Below are positions 38,446 through 48,380 of a DNA stretch of 64,000 nucleotides, piece after piece (position 1 is the stretch's first letter; each line of letters starts with the position of its first letter). The translations under genes and the position numbers were made by a program. The DNA lies in the NCBI GenBank assembly GCA_963556195.1, contig OY744529.1:59830080-59894079 (forward strand). Direction: 5' to 3'. The notes beneath the pieces were generated by a model. The model was not told the DNA's origin. It searched no databases and saw only the letters and a program-made list of their open reading frames with translations. This stretch comes from Sepiola atlantica (Eukaryota; Mollusca; Cephalopoda; Sepiida; Sepiolidae).

Positions 38446-40962
38446 ATGGAAGAGATTTCATTTACCACCAAGAACGCTGAGGAGCATGACACATCTCTCA
38501 GCCCGGACCCCACCAAGACAGTTGCTCCCATAGAGGACGACTCCCCCAATGGGGGAGCCGAAAAGGACAGGGCATACTGCCCGGATATAGACTTTCCTAA
38601 AAAGGACTCCCCATGCGGGAATGAACACCAAAAAAGGGAGGCTCCCCTGCAGGTTGACTCCCCCAATGGGGAAGTGGGACCCGCAAAGTGCACCGACGGG
38701 GCTTACCGCCCGGATGTCATCGTGCCAGGGGCGGCTTCCCCTAAAAAGGATTCCCTTTGCGGGAATGCAAACCAAAAAGGGGTTGCTCCCCCAGAGGCTG
38801 ACTCCCCAAATGAGGGAGCAGAAAAACGAAAAGAGGCGGTTTCACCCAATATGGTGGTGCCCTCTGCAGTTGAAGTAAGCATAGCTCCCCCAGTGAGTGA
38901 CTCCATTGCAGGGAGTCTGGCTTCCCCCAGCGAGGGAGCAAAAAAGGGAAAAGAGCCAACTTCACTCAATGCGGCGATTCCCTCCACTTCCAATACCCTC
39001 CGGACTCCCCAGGAAAGGGGCTCCGCTTCCAGGAGCCAAGGCGTCTCTGGTTCCACCATCAGGGACCAGAGGGAGGCCAAAACAGCACCACCGAGGGAGT
39101 CTGCTTGGGGGAAGAAGAACCCAGAGAAGAGGTTGTCCCCACAGGACTACAAAGAATTGTATTTAAAAAAATATAAACAGTACATTGAAGGGAGTGTACT
39201 GCAGCCTGTGCCTGGTTCCTGGGAGGCGATTGAGGACAGGGTTTTGTCCCTCGTAACCTCGGACTTGAAGGAAAATCGCCTCCTGGGACTCAAAAAGGAG
39301 GATATGGCGGAGCTCCTAAAGAAGCTAAACATTCCGGCAACCTATATCTGCCAAAGGAGCTATGCCATGTGGGACATCCTGCTCCCCTCTCGGGAGGAAG
39401 CAGAACGTCTCTCCATGAAAGAGATGAGGAGCGGGAGTATAAAATTGCAGCCTGAATACCAGGGCAAAAGGAGGACCCGGGTCCGCATTTATAATGCCCC
39501 ACCTGATCTGTGCGCGGATTACCTAGGCGCATACTTCAGCCAGTTTGGGGATGTAGAACAAGTGGACCCGGTAAGGTCCAGGAGTGGACTACACATGGCC
39601 GACTACACGATCGCCATGAAGCTGATGCGGGCAGACTTCCTTGCAATTCCGTCGGTGCTGACGCATAAAGGCTGGAACATGCCGATCGTGGTAGAAGGCC
39701 GTCGCCCGCACTGCTGGTTTTGTCAGCAAATAGGCCACATGGCAAAGAACTGCCCCAAAAAAGCAGTTTGCAGCCAAATAACGCCATCGGCTGCTCCTGT
39801 GCCGGTTCTGAAGACAGCTCCAACCACTCTTCCAATTTCTGCTACAACAACAGCCCCAAGATCAAAAAAACCCTTGGGAAGAGCAGAAGAAGAATGCAGC
39901 ACAGTGGTGAGGGAAGAGAGGAAGAATGTAACCGCTTCCACCGTGATCTCACCACTCGTCCAACCGCAGGAACAGCAGCAACAGGAACAGCAGAAGCAGC
40001 AGCAGCAAAATGAACAGATTGCCCTCAGGCCGCAAAACCGGCAGGGGGTAAAAAGAAAACAAAAAAAATCCTCCGATGAAGAGGAAGAAGTCGGTGAGGA
40101 GGAGATGCCAAAAAATTTGCTCCCCCCCGGTTCAGAAAAAGAACAAATGAAAGGAAAAAAGAGGATAAGGGAAGAAAAGATTGCCCAATCCCCCATGGAG
40201 CAGACACCATTCCCGACACCTCCAAAACCTATATCCACCCAACCAACTCCCATCCCCAGTACAACAATTTCGAAGAAAAAACCTATCCCCACTCTGCAAG
40301 CACCGGCCCCCACACCAACACAAGCAATAACACCAGCCCCCACACTGCATTTATCAAAACAGACACCTGCACATACACCACCCAGCTCCGAATCCTCTCA
40401 GCCCAAACTAGTCAAACCGGGGAGGAAAAGGAGCCAATCTTCCTCACCGGCTCGGAGGAAAATCAAAGAAAGACCCCTCCCCTTTAAATTGGGGAGGGAG
40501 CTGTGTAAAATTGACCCCCTATCTTTTGGCATGGACGTATCCTTCCGGCAGAAGAGGAACTTAAAACCTCTGTTGGACTTCAGCCAGATAGGGGGTAAAG
40601 ACATAGAAGACCCCACCAATTTCCCGGAGGCCCCCTTCTTAACAACTTTTGTAAGGCTTCCAGCCGGTCGTAACAACTCTGTCTGGCAAATGCTGGAGGC
40701 CACGGAGGGAGCCATACCGGGAATAAACCTCACCAAGGACAAAGACCCTTCCCTGGACGAACTTTTACCAGAATGCAAGGGAAGGGTCCCAATGTTGGTT
40801 CATCCTTCTCTTTATAGGGCCTTAAAACTTACCTTTCCCCTGGACGTCGGCGGCATTGCACGCAGCGGCCAGGACACCAAAGAATTGGCCACATTGAGCA
40901 TGGCGCATAGCGTCGGCGTCCTCTTGCCGGCAGACTTTGGAACCGGGTGCGACACTGCTTAA
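38446..40962 (+). CDS. ORF1 protein of LINE copy 2
   Basis: 838 aa; ATG at 38,446 with G at -3 and +4. The N-terminus has degenerate repeats around DSPNGGAEK, KKDSPCGNEHQK, ADSPNEGAEK, unlike the 34-aa repeats of copy 1. Conserved middle: SPQDYKELYLKKYKQYIEG (~231), SYAMWDILLPS, RRM-like ~343-420 (VRIYNAPPD, FGDVEQVDPVR), CCHC knuckle C423-x2-C426-x4-H431-x4-C436. Then a Gln-rich and Pro/Thr-rich linker and the shared C-terminal domain (RVPMLVHPSLYRALKLTFPL, ending CDTA). Expected to bind element RNA. The stop is followed 9 nt later by ORF2. AAGGTAAGTT directly at the stop is a good splice-donor consensus, perhaps by chance. Confidence 0.9.
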   Translation: MEEISFTTKNAEEHDTSLSPDPTKTVAPIEDDSPNGGAEKDRAYCPDIDFPKKDSPCGNEHQKREAPLQVDSPNGEVGPAKCTDGAYRPDVIVPGAASPKKDSLCGNANQKGVAPPEADSPNEGAEKRKEAVSPNMVVPSAVEVSIAPPVSDSIAGSLASPSEGAKKGKEPTSLNAAIPSTSNTLRTPQERGSASRSQGVSGSTIRDQREAKTAPPRESAWGKKNPEKRLSPQDYKELYLKKYKQYIEGSVLQPVPGSWEAIEDRVLSLVTSDLKENRLLGLKKEDMAELLKKLNIPATYICQRSYAMWDILLPSREEAERLSMKEMRSGSIKLQPEYQGKRRTRVRIYNAPPDLCADYLGAYFSQFGDVEQVDPVRSRSGLHMADYTIAMKLMRADFLAIPSVLTHKGWNMPIVVEGRRPHCWFCQQIGHMAKNCPKKAVCSQITPSAAPVPVLKTAPTTLPISATTTAPRSKKPLGRAEEECSTVVREERKNVTASTVISPLVQPQEQQQQEQQKQQQQNEQIALRPQNRQGVKRKQKKSSDEEEEVGEEEMPKNLLPPGSEKEQMKGKKRIREEKIAQSPMEQTPFPTPPKPISTQPTPIPSTTISKKKPIPTLQAPAPTPTQAITPAPTLHLSKQTPAHTPPSSESSQPKLVKPGRKRSQSSSPARRKIKERPLPFKLGRELCKIDPLSFGMDVSFRQKRNLKPLLDFSQIGGKDIEDPTNFPEAPFLTTFVRLPAGRNNSVWQMLEATEGAIPGINLTKDKDPSLDELLPECKGRVPMLVHPSLYRALKLTFPLDVGGIARSGQDTKELATLSMAHSVGVLLPADFGTGCDTA

Positions 40963-40971
40963 GGTAAGTTC

Positions 40972-43900
40972 ATGACTCTGTGCTTGGCTAGTTTGAATGC
41001 AAGGGGCTTGAGGTCTTCAAACCGGGCGGTTCGCGTCCGGAGGGATCTCCTGTCCCTGGGAGTGGATGTAGCTGCGATCCAGGAGACGCACTTTGTTTCA
41101 TCCGCGGATTGTCAGGTGCTGACAAGAGACTACGACGGCTTCTCAGCATATGGGAATCCCCGGGGGAAGGGTGTCTCCTTGCTTGTGAAACGCACCCTGT
41201 CCGCGACGGTAGACGTTGTTCATAGGGATTTGGGGGGCAGGCTGGTCGTGGCCGATGTGGCCGTAAAGGATTTTGTGTTCCGGGTAATTGCGGTTCATGC
41301 ACCCAGCACCGCTCGAGAGAGGGTCTCCTTTTTTCGGGATCTGGATGTGTTTGTCGCATGTCCGAAACGCGTAGTTTTAATGGGAGATTGGAATGCCATC
41401 CTTAATCCCAAAATAGACAAGGTCGGGAGGGGAACGAGAGGGACGGAGAGATGTGAGACCAGCCTGGTTGACCTGATGGAAAGATGCGATCTGGTCGACA
41501 GGTTTCGTGTCGATCATCCGGGGCGGGAGAATTGGACATGGACAAATAGTGTGCCTTCCTACCCGAATACTTATTTGGATAGGATGTTAGTTAGAAGAGG
41601 CGATGTAGACTTTATATCGTGTCCTACGTTCAAATGGTTAGGTCAATCGGACCATAAACTAGTTATGGCCCAGTTGAAGTTAGGAAACAGGCCTAAACTA
41701 GCCGGGTACTGGAAGTTGAATACCTCCTTGCTGGAGATACGAGACTTCCGGGAAAAGCTAATGCAGCTTATCCAGAAGGCTTTAGTGGGGGCAGTTACCG
41801 GAAGTAGGTGGTGGGTTAGTTTAAAAACTAAGATCAGAACCTTTTCCGTCAAATACGCCCAGCGTCTCGCTTTAGATAAGGCCAAGACGGAAAAGCACTT
41901 AGAAGAGAAACTAACCCGGGTGGTGGCTGAGGGGGATACTGTAAGCATAGAACTAACTAAACAAGACCTACGACGCGAGGCTAGCGAGCGCTATGAAGGC
42001 CAAGTAGTTAGGGCTAGGCTAAGGAAAGTTTCCAATGAAGCCGTGAACTGCGACGTAGATGAGCGTAGGGAAGTTTCGAGGCGTGGCTCGGATAGATACA
42101 TTGGAAAAGTCAAGCACCCAGATGGACGTGCCTTGGAGTCGACTCGGGAGATCTGCGAGGGATTTCGGGAGCATTTCGAGGAACGCTACACCCAACTGCC
42201 CAACCTCCCGGTCCAGGAGTTTGGCAACTATTTGGCTGACTCTCCCCGCCTCGATGTGGCTAGAGCAGCTGGTTGTGAAGGCAGGGTTACGGAGCGTGAG
42301 GTCTTAGCTGCGTTGAAGCAAGTCGGCTGTGACAAATCGCCGGGACTTGATGGTCTGCCCTACGAGATGTATTTGAGGCTGTCGCACATGTTTGTGCCGA
42401 TTCTGACGAGTGTGTTCAACCACTGGTTTAACCAGGGTTCTATCCCAGGTCAAGTCACCAAGGGAGTGATCACATTGCTAAAGAAGCGGGACAGGCATGG
42501 TGGGGAGGAGCTAGACGATTACAGGCCCATTACTCTGCTAAACACAGAGTTAAAGATTTTGGCCAAGATCTTATCGAACCGGTTGCAGGGTGTCATCGGA
42601 GAATTGATCGAACTTGAGCAGAACTACGCTGTGAAGGGGAGATCGATTCAGAACAACTTGCACCTGATTCGTACGATCATAGAGGGGATAGAAGACGACA
42701 CGGAAGCCGCGCTGATCAACTTGGATCAGTCCAAAGCTTTCGACAGGGTCGACCATCGCTTCTTGGCATCTGTTTTAGAGACCGCCGGTTTCAAACCGGA
42801 TTTCCGCAAATGGATCTCTGTTCTGTATAGCTCGCAGACGGCAGTAGTACAGGTAAACGGAAGGCGTTCGAAGTCTTTCGCTGTCTCCCAGTCGGTACGC
42901 CAGGGTTGTCCGCTGTCGCCCCTGCTCTACATCCTTGCACTGGAGCCACTACTTCGCAAGCTAAGGAGTGGGGAGGCAGGTCTGGCCCTATGCGGAATCG
43001 CTTTGCCTGGTGGAGCGCGAGCCAGGGTCTCCGCGTTCGCCGATGACATCACCGTCTATGTGTCGTGCTTCCAAGACATTGAGAGGGTGACAGAGGCGCT
43101 CACACATTACGAAACGATCACAGGGGCCAAAATCAACTGTAACAAGTCAACTGGCCAGCGGTTGGGTGCCTGGAGCGGTGACACAACCCTTCCAGCTCCG
43201 TTCTGCTGGACAGATGGCCCGGTTCGAATCCTTGGCGTGTGGTTCGGACCGGGCCTCCAGCTCGATAGGAATTGGTCGGAGGTACAGTCAAAGGTCGAAG
43301 CGTCGGTTAACACTTGGCTTCGAAGGAAACTCTCCTTAAAGGGTAGAGCGGAGGCGTGCGCCACCTACGTCTTCCCTCTCATCCTTTACCGATTGGCTGT
43401 GCTTCCCCTGCCTGTGAACCGCCTCAAGGTGCTCCGGCGCCTTCTGTCCTCACTTCTCTGGGACAGGAAGAGGCATTGGGTTTGCACCCAGGTCTGCATT
43501 CAACGTCCGTGTGAGGGAGGCTTGGGGATGCCTGACTTGACATGTCATCGAGACGCCGAGAGACTGGCTTTTCTGAGTCGAACATTGACAGAGGAATCTG
43601 CGTGGAACCCCGCGGTCGATAGTGCTTTCCCCGACCTTATCCTCGACCATTCGGTTGAGGGCCATCGTAGGCCGAGGGGTGAATCGCAGTTTTTCAGGGA
43701 GTGTCGAGCCGCGCTCAAAAAGCTTCCTAGGTCCAGTGACCTTTCGCGGCTTTCTAGAAAAGAACTCCATAGAGGATTAGTGAGGGGGGCAGCTGACGAT
43801 CCGTTAGTTAAGCGTTGCGGGTGGACAGAGGAGGAGATCCGCTCCGAATGGAGTTGGGCACCGGGAACGAGTCATATCAACAACTCGGAGTTCTCTCTGA

Positions 43901-44406
43901 CCTGGCGATTGGCCCGGAATGCGCTACCCCTTAATGCAATACTGCAGAGATCCGGAATTGAGGACTCACCCGAGTGTCCCCGTTGCGACAGGCTCTTTGA
44001 GGAAACGCCTGATCACGCTTTCTTCTTGTGCCATAGGCTCCAGCAGTACTGGGAGTACGTCAATGAGGTGACGGCTCGCATCGATCCTGAGCAGCCGCTG
44101 CCACTGCACCTAGCTTACGTAATAGACAACGTCTGTCTGCCGTGGGATGGGGAGAGACGAATGGTGTTTCTCGTGATCCTGGCTGTAGCGCGAATGGTGG
44201 TGTGGACGTCGCGTCTGAGAAATAACCAGGGGGTTGAATCTTTTGCTGATCAGGATCTGATCGCATTCTTCAAGCACCAGCTGAAAGTCAAGATCAGATG
44301 TGATAGGAAAAGATTACACTCCTCGGTTTTTGAAAAAAGGTGGATACAAGTAGCGAGCTTGTGTGTACGAAAAGGAGTCAAGTATGAGTACGTGTTCCCG
44401 GCCTGA
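40972..44406 (+). CDS. ORF2 of LINE copy 2: APE endonuclease + reverse transcriptase
   Basis: 1,144 aa, uninterrupted. Endonuclease: N9 (SLNARG), E38 (QETHF), GDWNAIL, SDHKLVMA. Reverse transcriptase: KSPGLDGLPYEMY, DDYRPITLLNTELKILAKI, D585 (NLDQSKAFDRVDH), RQGCPLSPLLYILALEPLL, FADD with D691/D692, ILGVWFG. Zinc motif C1002-x2-C1005-x9-H1015-x4-C1020. All catalytic residues expected of a working enzyme are present. Starts 9 nt after the ORF1 stop with a weak context (T at -3), in contrast to the one-base overlap in copy 1, yet both arrangements fit reinitiation after ORF1. Confidence 0.95.
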   Translation: MTLCLASLNARGLRSSNRAVRVRRDLLSLGVDVAAIQETHFVSSADCQVLTRDYDGFSAYGNPRGKGVSLLVKRTLSATVDVVHRDLGGRLVVADVAVKDFVFRVIAVHAPSTARERVSFFRDLDVFVACPKRVVLMGDWNAILNPKIDKVGRGTRGTERCETSLVDLMERCDLVDRFRVDHPGRENWTWTNSVPSYPNTYLDRMLVRRGDVDFISCPTFKWLGQSDHKLVMAQLKLGNRPKLAGYWKLNTSLLEIRDFREKLMQLIQKALVGAVTGSRWWVSLKTKIRTFSVKYAQRLALDKAKTEKHLEEKLTRVVAEGDTVSIELTKQDLRREASERYEGQVVRARLRKVSNEAVNCDVDERREVSRRGSDRYIGKVKHPDGRALESTREICEGFREHFEERYTQLPNLPVQEFGNYLADSPRLDVARAAGCEGRVTEREVLAALKQVGCDKSPGLDGLPYEMYLRLSHMFVPILTSVFNHWFNQGSIPGQVTKGVITLLKKRDRHGGEELDDYRPITLLNTELKILAKILSNRLQGVIGELIELEQNYAVKGRSIQNNLHLIRTIIEGIEDDTEAALINLDQSKAFDRVDHRFLASVLETAGFKPDFRKWISVLYSSQTAVVQVNGRRSKSFAVSQSVRQGCPLSPLLYILALEPLLRKLRSGEAGLALCGIALPGGARARVSAFADDITVYVSCFQDIERVTEALTHYETITGAKINCNKSTGQRLGAWSGDTTLPAPFCWTDGPVRILGVWFGPGLQLDRNWSEVQSKVEASVNTWLRRKLSLKGRAEACATYVFPLILYRLAVLPLPVNRLKVLRRLLSSLLWDRKRHWVCTQVCIQRPCEGGLGMPDLTCHRDAERLAFLSRTLTEESAWNPAVDSAFPDLILDHSVEGHRRPRGESQFFRECRAALKKLPRSSDLSRLSRKELHRGLVRGAADDPLVKRCGWTEEEIRSEWSWAPGTSHINNSEFSLTWRLARNALPLNAILQRSGIEDSPECPRCDRLFEETPDHAFFLCHRLQQYWEYVNEVTARIDPEQPLPLHLAYVIDNVCLPWDGERRMVFLVILAVARMVVWTSRLRNNQGVESFADQDLIAFFKHQLKVKIRCDRKRLHSSVFEKRWIQVASLCVRKGVKYEYVFPA

Positions 44407-44841
44407 GCATGGCGTGCACGGTTCCTTGTCCAGTCGGACCCCAGCCCTTTGGGTAAGTTTAGCCTCTTATCTAGTTGAATGAATGAGTTATCCCACCCTC
44501 CTGGTAATAGAAACCCTCCAAGATGCCCACTCTCCACTTTCAATTTTTTGTCCTCAGCCCCACCCCAACTTGCACTTATCTTGGAAGGACACCACCCACT
44601 CTCCAAACTCCATCCCCCACTCTCTTTTTTCTCCCACTTAGATCCCACCCCCATTTAGAGACGAATCTGCTTGTTTTTGGTTCGGAACAAACCGGAAAAC
44701 AGTGGGCAGTCTAATATTTAGAAAGGGTTAGGAGGGTCTTACTAACTGGGTTTTGCTTTTCTCCCCTACCCCATTATACTCCAATGAATTTCTGTAAATA
44801 TAACCATATTTATTTATTTATTTATTTATTTTATTTTGAAG

Positions 44842-44875
<34 letters not shown>

Positions 44876-45100
44876 AAGGAAATTTTAAGATTGCCAACTT
44901 ATTTTATAATAGCCTAAGTAGGACGGCCCCTAGAGTAAATGTGGTATTGTGGTGACTGAGATGATTCTAGTAAAGAGTAGGATAGACAATTTTATTACCT
45001 TAGACAAAGGATGACCAACGACACCCTACCCCACACTTTTGATGGCCTTGTGCCTAATTTGTTTTGAATATAAACATGTATTTTCTGCAAATAAATTTTT
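44407..45100 (+). other. 3' region of LINE copy 2 with A-tract
   Basis: Contains the blocks shared with copy 1 (CACCCCCATTTAGAGAC, GGAAAACAGTGGGCAG, TTACTAAC), a TTTATTTATTTATTTATTT run, then an A run (about 44,842-44,870). After the A run another ~220 bp follow, including GATGGCCTTGTGCCTAATTT, and the element ends with AATAAATTTTT. The internal A-tract suggests an old poly(A) end was extended or the tail was exchanged. Confidence 0.7.
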
Positions 45101-48100
45101 CAAAGTGTAGTATCTGTTCCGATGGATACTGCACCCTATAGACTGGTATTGTCTTGGCCTTCGGGGCTTGATTTACGCCGGTCTATGGGATTGTCCTGTG
45201 CAGTTCTAGGAGGTCCACCCTCCCAGGCTTTGCCTCCCCTCTTTGGGGAGGAGTAAGTTAATTGCTTACTGCTTGAGGCGCCCCTACCGGGGAATGCCGA
45301 CGGGGCTGCCCAGGCAATTTTTGATGGTCAGAGTGCTCACCTCTCGGGCGCTGGCTTTTCAACCCCCACTTTTCGACCGGAGCTTGGGTCACATCTTACT
45401 TGTGGGAGTAGGATAAAAACTGGCCTTGTGCCTAACTCCTGGAGAGGAGTAAATTACTCTTGTTATCCTTGGCCTTTTGGCTAAGATCCAAGTGTAGTAT
45501 CTGTTCCGATGGATACTGCACCCCATAGACTGGTATTGTCTTGGCCTCCGGGGCTTGATTTACGCCGGTCTATGGGATTGTCCTGTGCAGTTGTAGGAGG
45601 TCCACCCTCCCAGGCTTCGCCTCCCCTCTTTGGGGAGGAGTAAGTTTATTGCTTACTGTCTGAGGCGCCCCTACCGGGGAATGCCGACGGGGCTGCCCAG
45701 GCAATTTTTAAATGGCCAGAGTGCTCACCTCTCGAGCGCTGGCTTTTAACCCCACTTTCTCGACCCAATCTGTGGTCACATCTTACTTGTGGGAGTAAGA
45801 TAAAACTGGCCTTGTGCCTAACTCCTGGGGAGGAGTAAATACCCTTGTTGGGGGTGCTCACCTCTCGGGCGCTGGCTTTTCAACCCCCACTTTCCGACCC
45901 GAGCAAAACTGGCCTTGTGCCTAACTCTTGGAGAGGAGTAAATTACTCTTGTTGGGGGCCTTTTGGCTAAGATCAAAGTGTAGTATCTGTTCTGATGGAT
46001 ACTGCACCCTATAGACTGGTATTGTCTTGGCCTTCGGGGCTTGATTTACGCCGGTCTATGGGATTGTCCTGTGCAGTTCTAGGAGGTCCACCCTCCCAGG
46101 CTTTGCCTCCCCTCTTTGGGGAGGAGTAAGTTAATTGCTTACTGCTTGAGGCGCCCCTACCGGGGAATGCCGACGGGGCTGCCCAGGCAATTTTTGATGG
46201 TCAGAGTGCTCACCTCTCGGGCGCTGGCTTTTCAACCCCCACTTTCCGACCCGAGCTTGGGTCACATCTTACTTGTGGGAGTAGGATAAAAACTGGCCTT
46301 GTGCCTAACTCCTGGAGAGGAGTAAATTACTCTTGTTGGGGGTGCTCACCTCTCGGGCGCTGGCTTTTCAACCCCTACTTTCTGACCCGAGCTTGGGTCA
46401 CATCTTACTTGTGGGAGTAGGATAAAAACTGGCCTTGTGCCTAACTCCTGGAGAGGAGTAAATTACTCTTGTTGGGGGCCTTTTGGCTAAGATCAAAGTG
46501 TAGTATCTGTTCCGATGGGTACTGCACTTAATAGATCGGTATTGTCTTGGCCTTCGGGGCTTGATTTACGCCGGTCTATGGGTCTGTCCTGTGCAGTTCT
46601 AGGAGGTCCACCCTCCCAGGCTTTACCTCCCCTCTTTGGGGAGGAGTAAGTTAATTGCTTACTGCCTGAGGCGCCCCTACCGGGGAATGCCGACGGGGCT
46701 GCCCAGGCAATTTTTAATGGCCAGAGTTCTCACCTTCTTGAGCGCTGGCTTTTCAAATCCCACTTTCCGACCTTGTGTCACATATTCCTATTGTGGGTAG
46801 GGGTTAAATAACGCCTTTTGGCTAAGATCAAAGTGTAGTATCTGTTCCGATGGATGCTGCACCCTATAGACTGGTATTGTCTTGGCCTTCGGGGCTTGAT
46901 TTACGCCGGTCTATGGGATTGTCCTGTGCAGTTCTAGGAGGTCCACCCTCCCAGGCTTTGCCTCCCCTCTTTGGGGAGGAGTAAGTTAATTGCTTACTGC
47001 TTGAGGCGCCCCTACCGGGGAATGCCGACGGGGCTGCCCAGGCAATTTTTGATGGTCAGAGTGCTCACCTCTCGGGCGCTGGCTTTTCAACCCCCACTTT
47101 TCGACCGGAGCTTGGGTCACATCTTACTTGTGGGAGTAGGATAAAAACTGGCCTTGTGCCTAACTCTTGGAGAGGAGTAAATTACTCTTGTTATCCTTGG
47201 CCTTTTGGCTAAGATCCAAGTGTAGTATCTGTTCCGATGGATACTGCACCCCATAGACTGGTATTGTCTTGGCCTCCGGGGCTTGATTTACGCCGGTCTA
47301 TGGGATTGTCCTGTGCAGTTGTAGGAGGTCCACCCTCCCAGGCTTCGCCTCCCCTCTTTGGGGAGGAGTAAGTTTATTGCTTACTGTCTGAGGCGCCCCT
47401 ACCGGGGAATGCCGACGGGGCTGCCCAGGCAATTTTTAAATGGCCAGAGTGCTCACCTCTCGAGCGCTGGCTTTTAACCCCACTTTCTCGACCCAATCTG
47501 TGGTCACATCTTACTTGTGGGAGTAAGATAAAACTGGCCTTGTGCCTAACTCCTGGGGAGGAGTAAATACCCTTGTTGGGGGTGCTCACCTCTCGGGCGC
47601 TGGCTTTTCAACCCCCACTTTCCGACCCGAGCAAAACTGGCCTTGTGCCTAACTCCTGGAGAGGAGTAAATTACTCTTGTTGGGGGCCTTTTGGTCGAGA
47701 TCAAAGTGTAGTATCTGTTCCGATGGATACTGCACCCTATAGACTGGTATTGTCTTGGCCTTCGGGGCTTGATTTACGCCGGTCTATGGGATTGTCCTGT
47801 GCAGTTCTAGGAGGTCCACCCCTCCAGGCTTTGCCTCCCCTCTTTGGGGAGGAGTAAGTTAATTGCTTACTGCTTGAGGCGCCCCTACCGGGGAATGCCG
47901 ACGGGGCTGCCCAGGCAATTTTTAATGGTCAGAGTGCTCACCTCTCGGGCGCTGGCTTTTCAACCCCCACTTTCCGACCCGAGCTTGGGTCACATCTTAC
48001 TTGTGGGAGTAGGATAAAAACTGGCCTTGTGCCTAACTCCTGGAGAGGAGTAAATTACTCTTGTTGGCCTTTTGGCTAGGATCAAAGTGTAGTATCTGTT

Positions 48101-48380
48101 CCGATGGATACTGCACACCTGTCCTGTGCAGTTCTAGGAGGTCCACCCTCCCAGGCTTCGCCTCCCCTCTTTGGGGAGGAGTAAGTTTATTGCTTACTGT
48201 CTGAGGCGCCCCTACCGGGGAATGCCGACGGGGCTGCCCAGGCAATTTTTAAATGGCCAGAGTGCTCACCTCTCGAGCGCTGGCTTTTAACCCCACTTGC
48301 TCGACCCCGATCCTGGGTCACATCTTACCTGTAGGAGTAAGATAAAACTGGCCTTGTGCCTAACTCCGCGAGGAGTAAAT
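45101..48380 (+). mobile_element. Head-to-tail array of eight U2-headed SINE-like units
   Basis: Approximate units: 45,101-45,468; 45,469-45,957; 45,958-46,477; 46,478-46,811; 46,812-47,196; 47,197-47,686; 47,687-48,065; 48,066-48,380. Each starts with a U2 fragment (GGCCTTTTGGCTAAGATC to GTATCTGTTC; unit 1 only from CAAAG), then CGATGGATACTGCACC, a CATAGACTGG/CCGGTCTATG hairpin, AGGAGGTCCACCCTCCCAGG, a CCTCCCC/GGGGAGG hairpin, TACCGGGGAATGCCGACGG, GTGCTCACCTCTCG, and a tail ending AACTCCTGGAGAGGAGTAAA. Units 2, 3 and 6 contain an extra partial tail. No protein frame and no clear pol III A/B boxes. Such elements would depend on the LINE proteins. Confidence 0.93.

Larger units (their letters stand above)
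38003..45100 (+). mobile_element. LINE copy 2: second full-length Tx1-type retrotransposon
   Basis: Same plan as copy 1 (U2 head, leader 38,041-38,445, ORF1, ORF2, 3' region) but clearly diverged, with many amino-acid differences spread over both ORFs, so it is a separate subfamily, not a recent duplicate. Both ORFs are intact. It ends AAATAAATTTTT and joins the U2 fragment CAAAGTGTAGTATCTGTTCC of the first SINE unit at 45,101. Confidence 0.9.

Noticed and set aside
45646..47589. Two identical 71-aa minus frames in the SINE array
   Set aside because: They reflect the 1,728-bp duplication of non-coding units, not a conserved protein.
45101..48380. Cluster of functional U2 snRNA genes
   Set aside because: Only the first ~45 nt of U2 occur. 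The Sm site and later stems are missing, and no upstream promoter element was seen.
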